Origin: Cycas panzhihuaensis
Taxonomy: Eukaryota > Cycadophyta
DNA: 64,000 bases
Direction of reading: 5' to 3'
Assembly: GCA_023213395.1 (NCBI GenBank)
Contig: CM041465.1
Coordinates: forward strand, 91,333,741 to 91,397,740
Shown: positions 34,501 through 47,200 of the stretch, one piece after another
How positions within the stretch are numbered: position 1 is the stretch's first letter
Layout of the letters: each line of letters starts with the position of its first letter
Notes under the pieces: generated by a model
Seen by the model: only the letters and a program-made list of their open reading frames with translations
What the model was told of the DNA's origin: nothing
The model's database searches: none
Position numbers and translations under genes: made by a program

Positions 34501-35874
34501 GGAGGAGGATTCTTGACCATCTTCCATATTACCACCTTGTTGTTGATTGTATTATTAGTTCATTTGATTCCTATTTGAGAACCATTTGCCTATTTTGAGG
34601 TCTTTGACCTTGTGTAGGCCTTAGATTCCAATTATATTGATAGAATTAACCTTGAGGTTAATATGATGGCCCTCCTTGTGGGTAGAAAGACCTCCTTATT
34701 GTTGAACTAGACCACCATATTGTTAATAAGGGCCTCCTTGTTGTGGAAAAGAGGTTCCTTGAGGAAGGCATGGTCCTCCTTATTGATAAGAAGTTCCTTA
34801 TCTTTGTTGATTATAACTAGGGCCTCCTTGATGGTATGTAGGCACTCCTTGTTGATAAATAGGGGGTGGTTGTTGATAAACTAGCCCATATGATTGGCTC
34901 CTTTAGTTTTACAAGACTTGTAAATTAGCTTATCTTCTCCTACATTCAACAGCTCGGTATCCAAATTTTCCATAGTAGAGATAGGTTACATTTTATTTAC
35001 CCTATTAATTCTTTAGAGACTTTCCCTGTGGTTGATGTTATAATTATTGAGGTTGTTGATTTGGATAGGAGGAGGAGGAGGTGCCAACAAGATGCTGCTG
35101 AGTTGGCTATTGATATGACTCTTGTAATATAAAGAGAGAGTCCAAGAGTTGAGCTAGGTCTTGTTACTGACTAAGTTGTTGGACTGCTTTATTAATAATC
35201 TTGCCCTTTTTTGAGCTTCAGGCTACAAAGGTAAGAGCTGAGTCAGATGTCAATGTCACCCCTAGTCAGTTGAGAATATTTTCCTCTTGAAGCAAGAGTC
35301 CCTTAAAGGTTATGAAGTCCATTTTAGAGTAGTTGTCATGTAACTTAGAGATAAAGGAGTTGTATTCAATGGGTAAAATATTTATAATGCTTGAGATTAG
35401 ATCATAGTCAGAAAGTGGCTTACTAAGGATAATCAATAAGTTTCTAATAGTTTTGACTTTGATCAAATGATTTGTAATGTTTCTAGCAAAAGGCATGGCA
35501 AATAGACAAGCCTTAAGAGTAAGAGACCTAGATCTGTCCTTCCTCTCATGGAGTGAAGAAAGTATAGTCCAAGCTTCATTTGAGAATTATGTTATTTCAA
35601 TGTTTTGATCTACTTGGTCTTCAACCGCCAAGTAGAGGAAGGATAATGCTATGTTATTCTTAGCTTCAAAGTTGACTAAGGTTACAGGATCATGTGGAAT
35701 AGTTTTAGTGGGATCATTAGGATCTTGAGTGGGCTTAGGCATGGGTATGTCCTCAATAAGGCATGCCTAATATTCATTCATGATAAGCAAGTTTTTAACT
35801 TACTTTTTCCAAGGTATAAAGTTATTAATGCCATTGGGTTTGATGTTATTGGAAATAAGCATTTGTAATGCCAT
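31031..35874 (-). pseudogene. Copia C gag-pol remnant
   Basis: Minus strand, starting MALQMLISNNIKPNGINNF at 35874. Gag core (SLHERKDRSRSLTLKACLF, IILSKPLSDYDLISSIINIL about 35266-35560) is followed by a Gln- and Gly-rich linker (about 34700-35050). The protease region (LPNSSAIRHMTGS about 34440), pre-integrase (WHQCLGHLNI about 33920) and integrase (YGPMSTESLNG about 33725, GCTTYKHIPKDNRKKLD about 33230) come next. Reverse transcriptase (MNSILKNDAWELTELLLGKK about 32640) has CVHD at 32144-32155 where YVDD is expected. RNase H ends in a tandem duplication. Many stops; inactive. Confidence 0.85.
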
Positions 35875-35935
35875 GTTTGAAAGATTTTTTGTATTTAATG
35901 TTTTAAATTTTTTTTTTTGTGTGATGAGGTTCTAA

Positions 35936-36368
35936 TCTACCTAAGTGGCTTCTAATCTAAGATTCTAAGGCAAAGGGTCTCTAAGAAAGTTTTCAGTTAC
36001 TATCATATCTAATGGCACCTTCCTACAAGTGGAAAACCAAGGACCTGATATACCAGTACGTGAGATCAAGGGCTCGATATACTTCAGTATATAAGTTACT
36101 AAGAAGGTCGTAGACCCCCTCAATTTATTTTCCTACCTGCACCAATCTTATGCCGAACGATAGATCTAGCGGTAAGAACTTACTAACTAAGGCACTCACC
36201 CCTTGAGTCTAGCCTGATCTGTAAACTCCAAAAGATAGGGTCTCCTCCTTAGTCTTCCACCTATTACACCTTATAGCCAATGAATTTCCTCATCCAATAT
36301 GAGTAGGCCAAGGGCATGTGCGTGGTGGTAACTTTAAGGTTCCTAATTGTTTCCCTTGTAAGGCTAGA
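35936..36368 (-). other. Conserved leader block upstream of C gag
   Basis: About 430 bases ending about 60 bases before the gag ATG on the minus strand. It matches 39066-39512, the block just upstream of B gag, in inverted orientation. Shared words include ctagcctt, aagttaccaccacgcacatgcc, ctcatattggatgag and ttggctataaggtgta. Confidence 0.75.
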
Positions 36369-37806
36369 AATCAAGGTTTAATTTGGGAGTTATCTTTTTT
36401 AATGTGAAAATTTAATTTTTTAAGTGAATTTATTACACATAAGAGGTTCTTTTTAAAGCAATAAATGAAATAAAAAGGAAATAAAGCAAATTAAAATGAC
36501 AAGGGTAGGTTTAGAATGCTCTTAATGAGTCAAGCTTTGAGAGTTAACTTCTTCAACCTTCCAAGAGAAACCCTATATATGAGACATCACCAAGCACTTA
36601 TTAGCCTTAAAAATTAAAATTAAATAGCTAAAAATTATAAGCGACAACCTAATCTAGCAAAAGAACCTTAACAAAACTGGAAAATACCTTCAAATCTTAA
36701 AAATAAAGGCTCAAATAGCTTAAATATAAGGGTTAACTTGAGTAACTAATATCTCCTTTAAATTAGTTCTAAATCTATTTTAATTTGATTCTAAGATGTA
36801 GAGCTCTTAATTGTCTTTCTAGTGCTTTAAACAATTCAAAAAATGGATATACAATTGAGGAGATATCGCAGAAACAAAACAATATAGGTACTTTTTTATA
36901 CCTAAAAATCAAATGAAAACGAGATTAAGCCCCCGTTGGATTGGCCCCTGGTCACCTGTAGACCCCACGTGACCACTTGTTGATGCTACTAGGGGATGAT
37001 GGATGTGAAAAGTTATCCAAAGGAGTTTATAACTTTTGCACAATAAAACAAGATTAAATCTAGTTCATTTAGGCTTAAAGTCCGCCCTTTAGTCAAAGGA
37101 AAAAGATCATATGTAGACTTAATATGATTAAATGGAGAGGATAAAGTTGATTTGAATGTATTGTAAATATGATTTAATATAATTTCACTAAAGTGATGAA
37201 TCATATGATTAAAAAAAATTAAAATTTTCAATGTTTGGAGGCTGCAAGGCATGTACGTAAGGTGTGTGAGCCATATGGAGGATCAACGAGCTTAACGACA
37301 CCCCAAACAATCACCAAATGCCATGAAATTTTAGAGGGAGGGACACATGATCTAAATGGAGCTAACGAAATAGATGGGACTAAAAAATATACTTTGTAGA
37401 GGCTGCACAAAGTTGCCAAAGTTACAGATCCTTCATAGGCCTTACAATGAAGAATGGGGCCAAAAATAGCCAAAAAACTCTAGAAAACTCCTATGTCAGG
37501 TATTAGAAATGGGTGTGAGGCTACTACAAACCCAAATAATGCTCCAACAAACAAAAATCATCAATAATATGGTTGCAATAAGTAAAAGACGTAATTTTTC
37601 ACATGTTTTCTTCAACAAAACTAAGTAAAACCCCAGATGGATGTAAATGAGCTTTGAAATCTACTATGGGAGGCTAAAATCTCTCCTAACCAACCGTGTA
37701 TAAGATCTTGCACTACATAAAACCTTAGATTTTCCATAAAATGTAAAGAAAACAGAGTAAAATAAGCTTATAATCACCAAAATACTCTAAAATCAGGCAC
37801 GCTCCA
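36369..37806 (-). other. Rest of the Copia C leader
   Basis: AT-rich, with no domain recognised. ORFs at 37013-37252 and 37228-37473 (minus) have no family features and are probably incidental. A GC-richer patch near 36928-36990 (ggcccctggtcacc and cacgtgaccacttg) resembles patches in other leaders of this window. Confidence 0.4.
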
Positions 37807-37817
37807 GCTTTGATCCA
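37807..37817 (-). other. Probable primer-binding site of Copia C
   Basis: Minus strand tggatcaaagc lies directly at the LTR end; it resembles the Met-tRNA complement with a one-base deletion. Confidence 0.5.
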
Positions 37818-38300
37818 TGTGAGAATAACAAGATCTATATGTGTGTACCTTAATTCAAGTATAATGAGCAAGATATTGATAAATATTCAACAAAATAAGT
37901 AAATAAGCAAGACATATAAGCATGCAAAGGTACAGGTAAATTCACCACATCGTAAGCTCTCTCTCGGGTAGAGCTTTTATATTAATTAGAATCCAACATA
38001 AAGTACAAAGGTGTGGGGCAATATTTATAGCCATCCACTAAGATTACAAGGCATTAGGATAGGCCAACTTAATGGCATAAGAGGTGGACTCAACCTCACT
38101 ATCTAATGTGATTTAATTATATAAAAGGGTCATTTAGTATAATATAAACATTAGCATACAAAGGTGTGAAGAAATGAAGGAGATATTAGAACGTTTTAAT
38201 ATATATTTGAGCATTATCTTCTGCTAATTAGTTTCTTAGAGTTATTGTTGGCCTTTCATATATATTAAAAGCTATTTTATAGCCAACTGACATCAGTTTT
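37818..38300 (-). repeat. 5' LTR of Copia C, right edge approximate
   Basis: On the minus strand it ends in ttctcaca next to the primer site and has a TATA box (ggctataaatattg) near 38011-38024. The start near 38300 is a guess from a TG dinucleotide; no second copy is available. Confidence 0.5.
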
Positions 38301-39065
38301 AACTCTTTAAGCTTTAAGAAACCTAAGTGTAGCAAAACATCAAACGGGTAATATTTATCTTAATTTTATTTTATTTTTTACATTATTAAATAAACATAAA
38401 TAATTTCTTGGCACTTTTGACCACTTTAAGTATAATTTCTATTAAAAAATTATAAGTTTCATATAGTTATTTTTGTTCTTATAAAGGAACACTTTGGCAT
38501 TCAAAATCTAATATACTTGTCTTGCATATTAGTCAATAAGTCATTTTATTCTTTATCAAAAGCTTTAGTCCTTTCTTTCTTGACTTAAAATTTGTAAAAT
38601 CTTAGTTTCAAGGTTCATTGATTAGTTATTTATCTTAAAAGTTTAATTCAATATTTTGAAAGTTAATTGACATTCAAGTATTAAGGATTTCTTATTACAT
38701 TACATCACAATCAAAAGAACATATAGCTTCTTATCTTTCCTATAAAAATATATCAATTTGAAAGAATTAGTTTGCATATTAGCATATGTTTCTTGGTTTA
38801 TTTAAAGAAGAAGAGCATCCTTGATTCTTTTACTTATTTTATTGTGATTTGATTTAAAAGTTTCTATCATATTTTCATTTGACAAACACACACACACACA
38901 CACACATACACACACACAGATATATATAATCTTGCTTAAAATATTTATTTTAATTCATTTTCATTTCTTAAATAAAAAGAGTCTTAGAGATATCAACTAA
39001 GACCAAACTTAATTAAAATTTACTTTGACATTAAAAAAGATAATTCTCGAATTAAACGCATCTTT
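38301..39065. other. AT-rich part of the Copia B leader with a CA microsatellite
   Basis: No gene. A (CA)n run with one interruption spans 38886-38919 and is followed by a short TA run. Confidence 0.5.
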
Positions 39066-39512
39066 TCTAGCCTTGCAAGGGGAACGATTAGGACCCTTGA
39101 AGTTACCACCATGCACATGCCAATTGGCCTGCTCATATTGGATGAGAAAAGTCATTGGCTATAAGGTGTATTAGGTGGCAGGCTGAGATGAAAAACTAGT
39201 CTTTTATTAGAGTTTAGAGACCAATGCTAGACCTAGAGAGGGTGTGAGCCTTGGTTAGTTAATCTTCACTATTAGATCTATCACTAGGCATAAGTCTAGC
39301 ACAGGTAGACCAATAACTCAGGGGGTGTAACAACCTTTGCAGAAGCTTGCATACTAAGGTACATCGAGTCTTAAGCTCACATACTGGTATGTTAGGTCCT
39401 TGTTTTACCACTTATGGGCAGGTGCCTTAGATAGAATAACAACTGAAGGTTTCCCTTAGAGATCCTTAGACTTAGAGCCTAGAATCCTTATTAGGGACTA
39501 AGACACTTAGAA
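39066..39512 (+). other. Conserved leader block upstream of B gag
   Basis: About 450 bases ending about 100 bases before the gag ATG at 39616. It is the inverted counterpart of 35936-36368. The two elements otherwise differ in LTR and protein sequence. Confidence 0.75.
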
Positions 39513-39615
39513 AACCTTGGGCAAACTTTGAACATTATTTCTTGGGTTAAGTTTTAAACTCAAACCTTTAAAAACCTTACTTTATCTATCACTCTTTCAA
39601 AACCTTAGTTAAAAA

Positions 39616-42600
39616 ATGGCATCTAACTTTGGAAATATGATAATCCTGAAATTTGATAGTAACAATTTTCTAAACTAGAGTAGGAGGATGAGACCCATCC
39701 TCATTGCTAATGACATATGGGAGATTGTGAAAATAGGCTACAATAAGTTAGGACAAAATGCCACCAATGCTAAAAAGGTAACATACAAAGAAAATGTTAA
39801 AAAGGACAATGAAGCACTTGCCCTTATATTTTGTACATTAGAAGATCATATCTTCCTGCAAGTTAGTGAGTCAACTAAATTAAAGGAAGTATAGGATACC
39901 CTCCAATTAATTTATTAAGGAGATACATCATCTAAGCTTTAAAATCATAGGAGCAAATTCAAAAATTTGTGAATGATGCCAATAGAATCTGTAATAGAAT
40001 TTATGACTAAAGTCCAAGATATGGTAAACTAGATGAGATCACTTGGAGATACATTAACAAAGCAAAGAGTAGTAGAAAGAATATTGATATGTGTGGGTGT
40101 TGTAAGAAGGTTTGAAATGGTAGCGACAAGTATAGGGATTTTTAAAGATCTAAGCACACTAAAGGTGGAACAACTAAGTGCCATATTGATGTCAGTTAAA
40201 GAGTAATAGAATACAAATGAATCACTTGAGTATGACTTTACTACCAAGGCCAGGATTTAATCACACTCTCAAGTGGGTACATCAAAATCTAGAAAATCAC
40301 CTCCCAAGAGAAGGGATGGAAATCCTAAAAGGGATTTGTGACAAGATCTACCTAAGTACCAAGCTCTACATAAAAGGAGATAAGGAGGAAACCAATGAAA
40401 TATGAATCCTCCTAGGTATCTAAATCAGGAAAAATAACTTGAGAGATACTCATGTTACCCTAATTGCCAAGGAGATGTCTACGCTACAAGATCAAATTAG
40501 GATTATTACAACAATAGACAAAGGGAAAATCTAGTTTTGCTTTATGAGGAAAGGGGAAGACCTTCCCACATTGAAAGAACTCATCTAGGAAGTCAAAGTT
40601 TAAGTTATAAGAGAAGATAATCTGTACATTGCTCCTATTATCATTGTAGTGGTCACATAAAAGATAAATATTTCTCAAAACATAGACCACCTACCAAAGG
40701 GAGTGAAAATACCACTATAGAAATAAGGGATAATAATAGACTATTCTTATCCAGTTTTAGTTCCAAAGAAGAAGAGAATGATAATTGGTACATTGACTCA
40801 GGGTTCTTGACCCATATGACTAATAAGGAGCATTTATTTTGTACCTTATATAAAAGCAAAAGAGATTCAATAATATTTAGAGATGATATGTCCTATGAAC
40901 CAGTTAGTAGAGGTAACATAACTCTCATGATAGATATATGAGAGTATAGACAACTTGATGATGTATTATATACTCCTATATTAAATAAAAATCTATTATC
41001 AGTAGGGCATATGATGGGATAGGATTACAAGGTCATCTTTAATAATGGCGAGTGTACAATCAAGGACAAGAGGAGAAACAAGGCTATTATTGCAAAAGGC
41101 AAAATGACTAAAGATTGACTATTTAAACTTATCCTTACTCCATCGGATACCTATGTCTTAAGAACTATAGTCAAAGTGGATAGTGACTTATTGAATAGGA
41201 GATTTGGCCACCTTAACTATAGAAGTTTGGCCCTAATAAAAAGAATGGACATGGTTAATGGATTGCCTAATATCAAAGTGGATAAAACTTTATGTGAAGG
41301 ATGACTACTTGGTAAACAACATAGAGAAAGCTTTCCAGATTTCAGTCATCACGTAATTGGTCCACTTCAGCTAGTCTATATAGATATATGTGGTCCTATG
41401 GGTGTCCCCTCATTAGCAGGAGCATGCAATTTCATTACATTCATTGATGACTACAGTAGGAAGACATGGGTATTCTGCCTTAAATTCAAATCAGATGTGT
41501 TTCAATACTTTGTTAACTTTAAAACATTTATGGAGCAACAAAGTGGGCATAAACTACTCTCTTTAAGATCTAACAATGGGGGATAATTTATCTCCAATGA
41601 ATTTAAAATATATTGTGCACATCATGGGACCAGAAGGCAACTCACCAATCCCTACACCCCATAACAAAACAGTGTAGTAGAAAGGAAGAATCACACCATT
41701 GTCAAAATGGCAAGGTGCATGTTAAAGGAGAAAAACTTGGGCCATGAATTTTGAGCAAAAGTAGTTCATACATTTGTCTATCTCCTTAATATGTGCTCCA
41801 CTAAAGCCCTAAGGTGGAAGACACCTAAAGAAGCTTGGATAGGCTATAAGCCAAACATACATCACTTAAGAGTTTTTGGGTGCTTAGCATATGCACACGT
41901 TCCTAACCAACGGAGATCTAAGTTAGATAACCATAGCATCAAGTGCATATTTCTTGGCTATAGTGAAACTTCTAAATCATATAAAGTTTATGATCCTAAG
42001 TCAGAGAGGGTCATGCTAAGTAAAGATGTTAAATTTTAGGAAGTTGCTTATTATCAAAATACTTAAGAAAAGAGGAAAGAAGAATTAATCAATTTTGACA
42101 AGTCCACCAAATCAAAGTATGTACCTCCTATGTTTGACTTTAGATGAGTTATTAATGAACCTAGTAGGGAGGAAACCTCCTCTTAACCTCCACCATAAAA
42201 TCTTCCAAAATGGGTTCAACAGAATCATGATGTAGGCAATATCTTAGATAACAATCAAAGATCCACTCACTTACATAGGGTAAAATTTGCCTTTATGAGC
42301 AAAGTATTAGAGTCCCATGAGCCTCAAACTCTTGATGAGGCTAATGAACATGTATCTTGGAGAAAGGTAATGAAAGATGAATACCACTCTATTGTTAAAA
42401 ATGACACCTGGGAATTAGTTAACTTACCTCTAAATAAAAGATCAATTGGTACTAAGTGGATCTATAAAACCAAGTTCTGCTCAGATGGATCAGTTGATAA
42501 ATACAAAGCTAGATTAGTCACCAAAGGTTATACCTAAAAAGAAGGCATTTATTATAATGAAACATTTGCTCATATTGCTCGAATGAAAATAGTTTGAATA

Positions 42601-43850
42601 ATGATGAGTTTAGCAGCCCAAATGGGATGGAAAGTCCATCAAATGGATGTCAAAAGTGCTTTCCTCAATGGTTATATTGAAGAGGATATCTATGTCACTC
42701 AACCCCTCAGTTTTGAAGTTAGGGGAGAAAAAAATAATGTGTACAAACTCAAAAAGGCACTTTATAGATTGAAACAAGCACCTAGGGCCTAGTATTCTCA
42801 AATTGATAAATACTGTAGAGATCAAGGCTTTGAAAGATCTCAAGAAGACCTAAATCTCTATATCAGAATCAAGGGAGATTCTATCCTAATTGTAGGACTC
42901 TATCTAGATGATCTTGTCTACACTGGAAATGACTCCCATCTATTATGAAATTTTAAGGAAGCCATGTGTAAAGGGTTTGAAATGACAGATTTGGGACTAA
43001 TGCATTATTTCCTTTGGAGGTATGACAAGATAAGAGTGGCATCTTCATCTCCCAATAAAAATATACCCTAGATCAATTACAAAAGTTCAGGATGATCGAT
43101 TGTAAATCATTGGCAACTATAGCAAAAATAGGAATTAAGCTTTCTAAATTAGATGACTCTACACTAACTGATCCTATACTCTATAGACAATTAATTAGTA
43201 GTTTGATCTACTTGACATCCACTTGACCAGACATAACACAGTTAGTTAGTGTTTATCCAGATTCATACAAGACTTGAAGACTACTCATTGGTAAGAAACT
43301 AAAAGAATTCTTCATTATCTTAAAGGCGGTTTAGAATATGGATTATATTATAAAGCTTTATCAAACTTCTAGTTGATATGTTATATAAATTTAGATTGGG
43401 AAGGCGACATCGGTGATAGAAAATTAATTTAGGTTATATGTTCAGTATGAGGTGAGTAATTATAGCATGGAGCACTAAGAAAAAAAATATAGTTTCCCTA
43501 TCTACAACTGAAGCAGGGTATAAAGTAGCAGTTGCTAGTGCATGTAAAACAATATTGTTGAGAAGACTATTGCAAGACTTTCAACTAAAATAGAAAGACC
43601 TTACAAGAATTTACTGTGATAATCATAGTATAATATATGTGGCAAAAAACCCAGTTTTCATGGCAAAATAAAATATATTGAGACACAACATCACTTTATT
43701 CCAGAGCTAGTACAAGAAGGAGACATTGAATTGACATATTGTAGTACTGAAGATCAAGCAATGGACATCTTTATGAAATCATTAGGTATAATCAAATTTT
43801 AAAAATTCAGAGACAAATTGAGAGTTCTCCACATTAGTCATTATGGAGGA
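39616..43850 (+). pseudogene. Copia B gag-pol remnant
   Basis: ATG at 39616 (MASNFGNMIILKFDSNNFLN). One frame carries Gag (KKDNEALALIFCTLEDHIF, VVERILICVGVV), a zinc knuckle about 40620-40675 with Tyr at two Cys positions, and protease (WYIDSGFLTHMTN about 40786). Pre-integrase (RRFGHLNYRSLALIKRMDMV) and integrase (YIDICGPMGVPSLAG about 41379, FIDDYSRKTWVF, HHLRVFGCLAYAHVPNQRRS about 41863) come next. Reverse transcriptase (IGTKWIYKTKFCSDGSVDKY, MDVKSAFLNGYIEEDIYV, YLDD at 42901-42912) follows. The same frame runs from 39616 to about 43010 with only stop codons; a frameshift follows, then decayed RNase H. Confidence 0.9.
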
Positions 43851-43853
43851 GAA
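43842..43853 (+). other. Polypurine tract of Copia B
   Basis: tatggaggagaa lies directly before the 3' LTR. Confidence 0.8.
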
Positions 43854-44211
43854 TGTTGGGATAATGCCCAATTCACCCATGCAAATATGCACCTAGGTCC
43901 CCTCAAAGCCACCTTGGGCTGCCCTACGTCACCTTGGACCACCTAGCAGCTGCCAGTAGCTGTCAAAGGAGCTGATGTAGCTACCTAAGGTAAGTATTTA
44001 ATTAATTATCTAATATTTTAATATTATTTTTGAATTTTGAATGTCGTTGTATAGAGATGCTTGCTACCTCCCCAAATTTCTCTATAAATAAGGTGGGAAT
44101 ACCTCCCTTGTATTTTTTAATACCACCAACTTATAATTCAAATATTTATTTTGTACTTAGAATAATATACTTGCACTTGTAATCTATCCACTCTGCACCT
44201 CACTTCCAACA
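43854..44211 (+). repeat. 3' LTR of Copia B
   Basis: 358 bp, begins tgttgggata and ends ttccaaca. Roughly 15 percent different from the 5' LTR by eye. Confidence 0.93.
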
Positions 44212-44259
44212 TGATGGATGATATAGAAGATAAAAGGAAGAAGAAGAATTTAGTATGAT

Positions 44260-47200
44260 GATCTCCCTTTGATAAAGACTTCTTCAATCTTCAATAATTC
44301 TCAAAGTTTAACAAACTTTACTTCTATTAATGGCTTTGTAAGAATATCTATAAGTTACAAATCTATAGGATAGTAAAATAGATTAATAGTATTATCATTA
44401 ATAAAATTACATATAAAATATTGATGTAATTCTATATGTTTAGTCCTAGAATATATAAGAGGATTAGTAGCAATAGATATCGCACCTTTATTATCAATAT
44501 TAATTTTAATAGAAGAGTTAGGAAATAAACCAAGTTTACTTAATAAAGATTTAATCTAAAGTACTTCTTTACTTACTTCAATAAGCGCTCGATAGTTGGC
44601 TTCAGTTGTAGATAAAGCCAATGCTTGTATTTTCTTAATGGACCATGGGATATATGAGGAATTAATGAAGAAAATGTAACCAATAGTATATTTTCTATCA
44701 TTAGAATCTCTTGCCTAATCAAAATCTATGTATCCCATCAATTTCAAGTTAGTAATATAAAAATTGTATGTTAAACCATTATAAATCGTACCTATAAGAT
44801 ATCATAAGATTCATTTTGCTAATTTCCAACGTGATTTATGAGGCTTTTACATATATCTAGAACACAAAGAAACATCATAGGATATGTCTAGGTGCATATG
44901 GATTAAGTAAGTTAGACTACTTATCAATTGATGATATAAGCTAGGGTCACAAGGTGGGAAAGAATAATCAGTTGTTAATTTTATACCTAATTGTAAGGGT
45001 GTAGAAGTTGGCTTGCCATTGTCCATATTAAATCTGTTTATTAGTTCAATAATATATTTAGGTTGAGAAATAATAGATTTTGAGTTTGATTGATAAATTT
45101 ATAAACCTAAAAAGTAGTGTAACATACCTAAGTTTGTTATTTCAAACTTATTCATCAATATTGATTTTAACTGGAGAATACGAGAAAGTAAAGAACTGAT
45201 TATTATGATGTCATCTATATAAAGAATTAAAATGGTGATATTATTATCTTATTTTTGAAAATAGAGATTGGGATTACTAATACACTTAGTGTATCTATTT
45301 TATAGAAGATAATCATTGATTTTAGTATACCAAACTTGAGGAGCTTGTTTAAGGCAATATAGTGATTTTCTAAACTTATATACAAGATTGGGATTACTTA
45401 CAAAACCATGAGGTTGTTTCATGTAGATTTCTTATTTAAGGTCGCTATTTAGAACACGTACTTTTCACATCCAATTGATGAATCTACCAACCAAATTTTG
45501 CTGCTAAAGCTATAATGGTTTTAATGGTATTCATCTTGGCAACAGGGGTAAAAGTTTTGGTATAGCTAATACCATCAATTTGTGAAAAACGTTTGGCTAC
45601 TAAATGAGCTTTGTGTTTTTTAACTACTCTTTCTAAATTATAATTGGTTTGGTAAACCTATTTATAGTCTACCAAGTTCTTACCAAGAGGTAAAGGAACT
45701 AAGTCCTAAGTTGAATTCTTTTTTAGAGTGTCAATTTTAGCTTGCATTGCTTATTATCATGTTAGATTGATATTTGCTTCTTTAAAGGTTTTGGGGTCAT
45801 CACTAGCTATGACTTTGGCCATTAGGGTAAATTTTGTTTGAAGCTTTTGGGAACAAGTTCTTCTAGTATTTGAGGGATTATCAGCATTAGAACTAGCATA
45901 AGAGAGGATTTTTTGAGCCCAAATAGATTGTTTGATATTGCTAGTAGTTTGTTTAAGAGAAGTAGGTTGACTAGATATAGATGATACTAAGGTAGTTGGT
46001 TTGTTTAAGGTCCAATTTTGGACTTGAGTGGATAAATACTCAATTGTTTTAAGGTCAGCTTATGTTTTAGATGGGTCAGCTAAGTAAGTATTAGTTAATA
46101 AGGTTTTAACTAGTAATTCAACATAAGAAGTATTTGATGAAGATCCTTCTTCATCAAATACAATGTCATGCAAGATCAAAATTTTATACGAGATTGGATT
46201 TAGAAGTTGGTAAGATTTACTTTCTTCATTATAACCAACGAAGATATATTTAAAATTTTTAGGATCAAGTTTTTGTCATTTTTCTTTGGGAACATGCCCC
46301 TAAGTAATGCTTCCAAAGATTCTTAGATGTTTAATATAAGGTTTACGACTAGACCATTTTTGTTCTAGCCTAATATTCTATAAATATTTACTTACTAAGT
46401 GGTTTAAAAGATAACTCTTCTACCCATAATTTTACGTCAAGACCTTTTGCATGTGATATGAATCTAGTCATTTCAACAAGGGTATAAATTTTTTATATTC
46501 AACAACATCATTTTATTGATGGGTATAAGCTACAAAATGTTAAAATCATATTCTATGACTCTTGTAGTAGGAAATAAACTTACTACTTAGGTACTCCTTA
46601 GTATTATCAGATCTAAATATTTTAATTTTAGAGTTGGTTTGATTTTAAACTAAAGTTTTAAATTCAACAAAGATGTTAAATACTTGACTCCTTATTTTTA
46701 GCATGTACACTTAGCATTTTCTAGAGAAATCATTGATGAAGTTGATAAAATATTTACTTCTAGAGTATGAGGGTACTTAGAATGGATTATAGATATCAGA
46801 GTGAATAAGTTTAGGTTGAGCTTTTGCATGAAAAAATGTGTGATGTGGAAAGGGTTCTATGTGTTATTTTCCTATAACACATGCTTCACAAACACCATAG
46901 ATAGTGTTTAAGAGGGGTAAGCCATAAACCATATCATGGTTACTTAAGTACTAGAGTTTTCCATAACTCGTATGGCCAAATTGGACATGCCATAACTTGT
47001 AGACATGGTTAGATTTTGCTATAAAGGCACTAAAGGTTTTAGTTTTATAATATTAAATATTTGTTAAGTATTGGTAGGTCATGAAGCAATTGATTTGAAT
47101 TTATTCAATGGTTGTTGGATGATAAGCTTATCTTTTTATAATTCAACAACAAGGTCTTTCTAGCATATTTGATAAACTAAAAGGAGATTTGGTAACAAAC

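Larger units (their letters stand above)
31031..38300 (-). mobile_element. Copia element C, 3'-truncated
   Basis: Minus-strand Copia nested in B: 5' LTR near 37818-38300, primer site, leader and gag-pol from 35874 down to 31031. Its 3' UTR and 3' LTR are missing; the sequence breaks off at about 31031 inside a duplicated RNase H end. The right boundary of the LTR is approximate. Confidence 0.7.
25463..44211 (+). mobile_element. Copia element B with nested insertions
   Basis: LTRs at 25463-25818 and 43854-44211 start tgttgggata and end aata or aaca, and match throughout. Flanking pentamers are taatg (25458-25462) and tgatg (44212-44216). A primer site follows the left LTR and a purine tract precedes the right one. 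Gag-pol occupies 39616-43850. The 13.8 kb between primer site and gag is far longer than a normal leader and holds other elements (LTR E, Copia C and unidentified DNA). B itself lies inside Copia D. Confidence 0.9.

Noticed and set aside
37013-37473. Two minus-strand ORFs as part of Copia C Gag
   Set aside because: They lie upstream of the recognisable gag start at 35874 and of the conserved leader block, and match no Gag motif.
38886-38919. Repeat array that might be regulatory or CRISPR-like
   Set aside because: It is a plain CA microsatellite without spacers.
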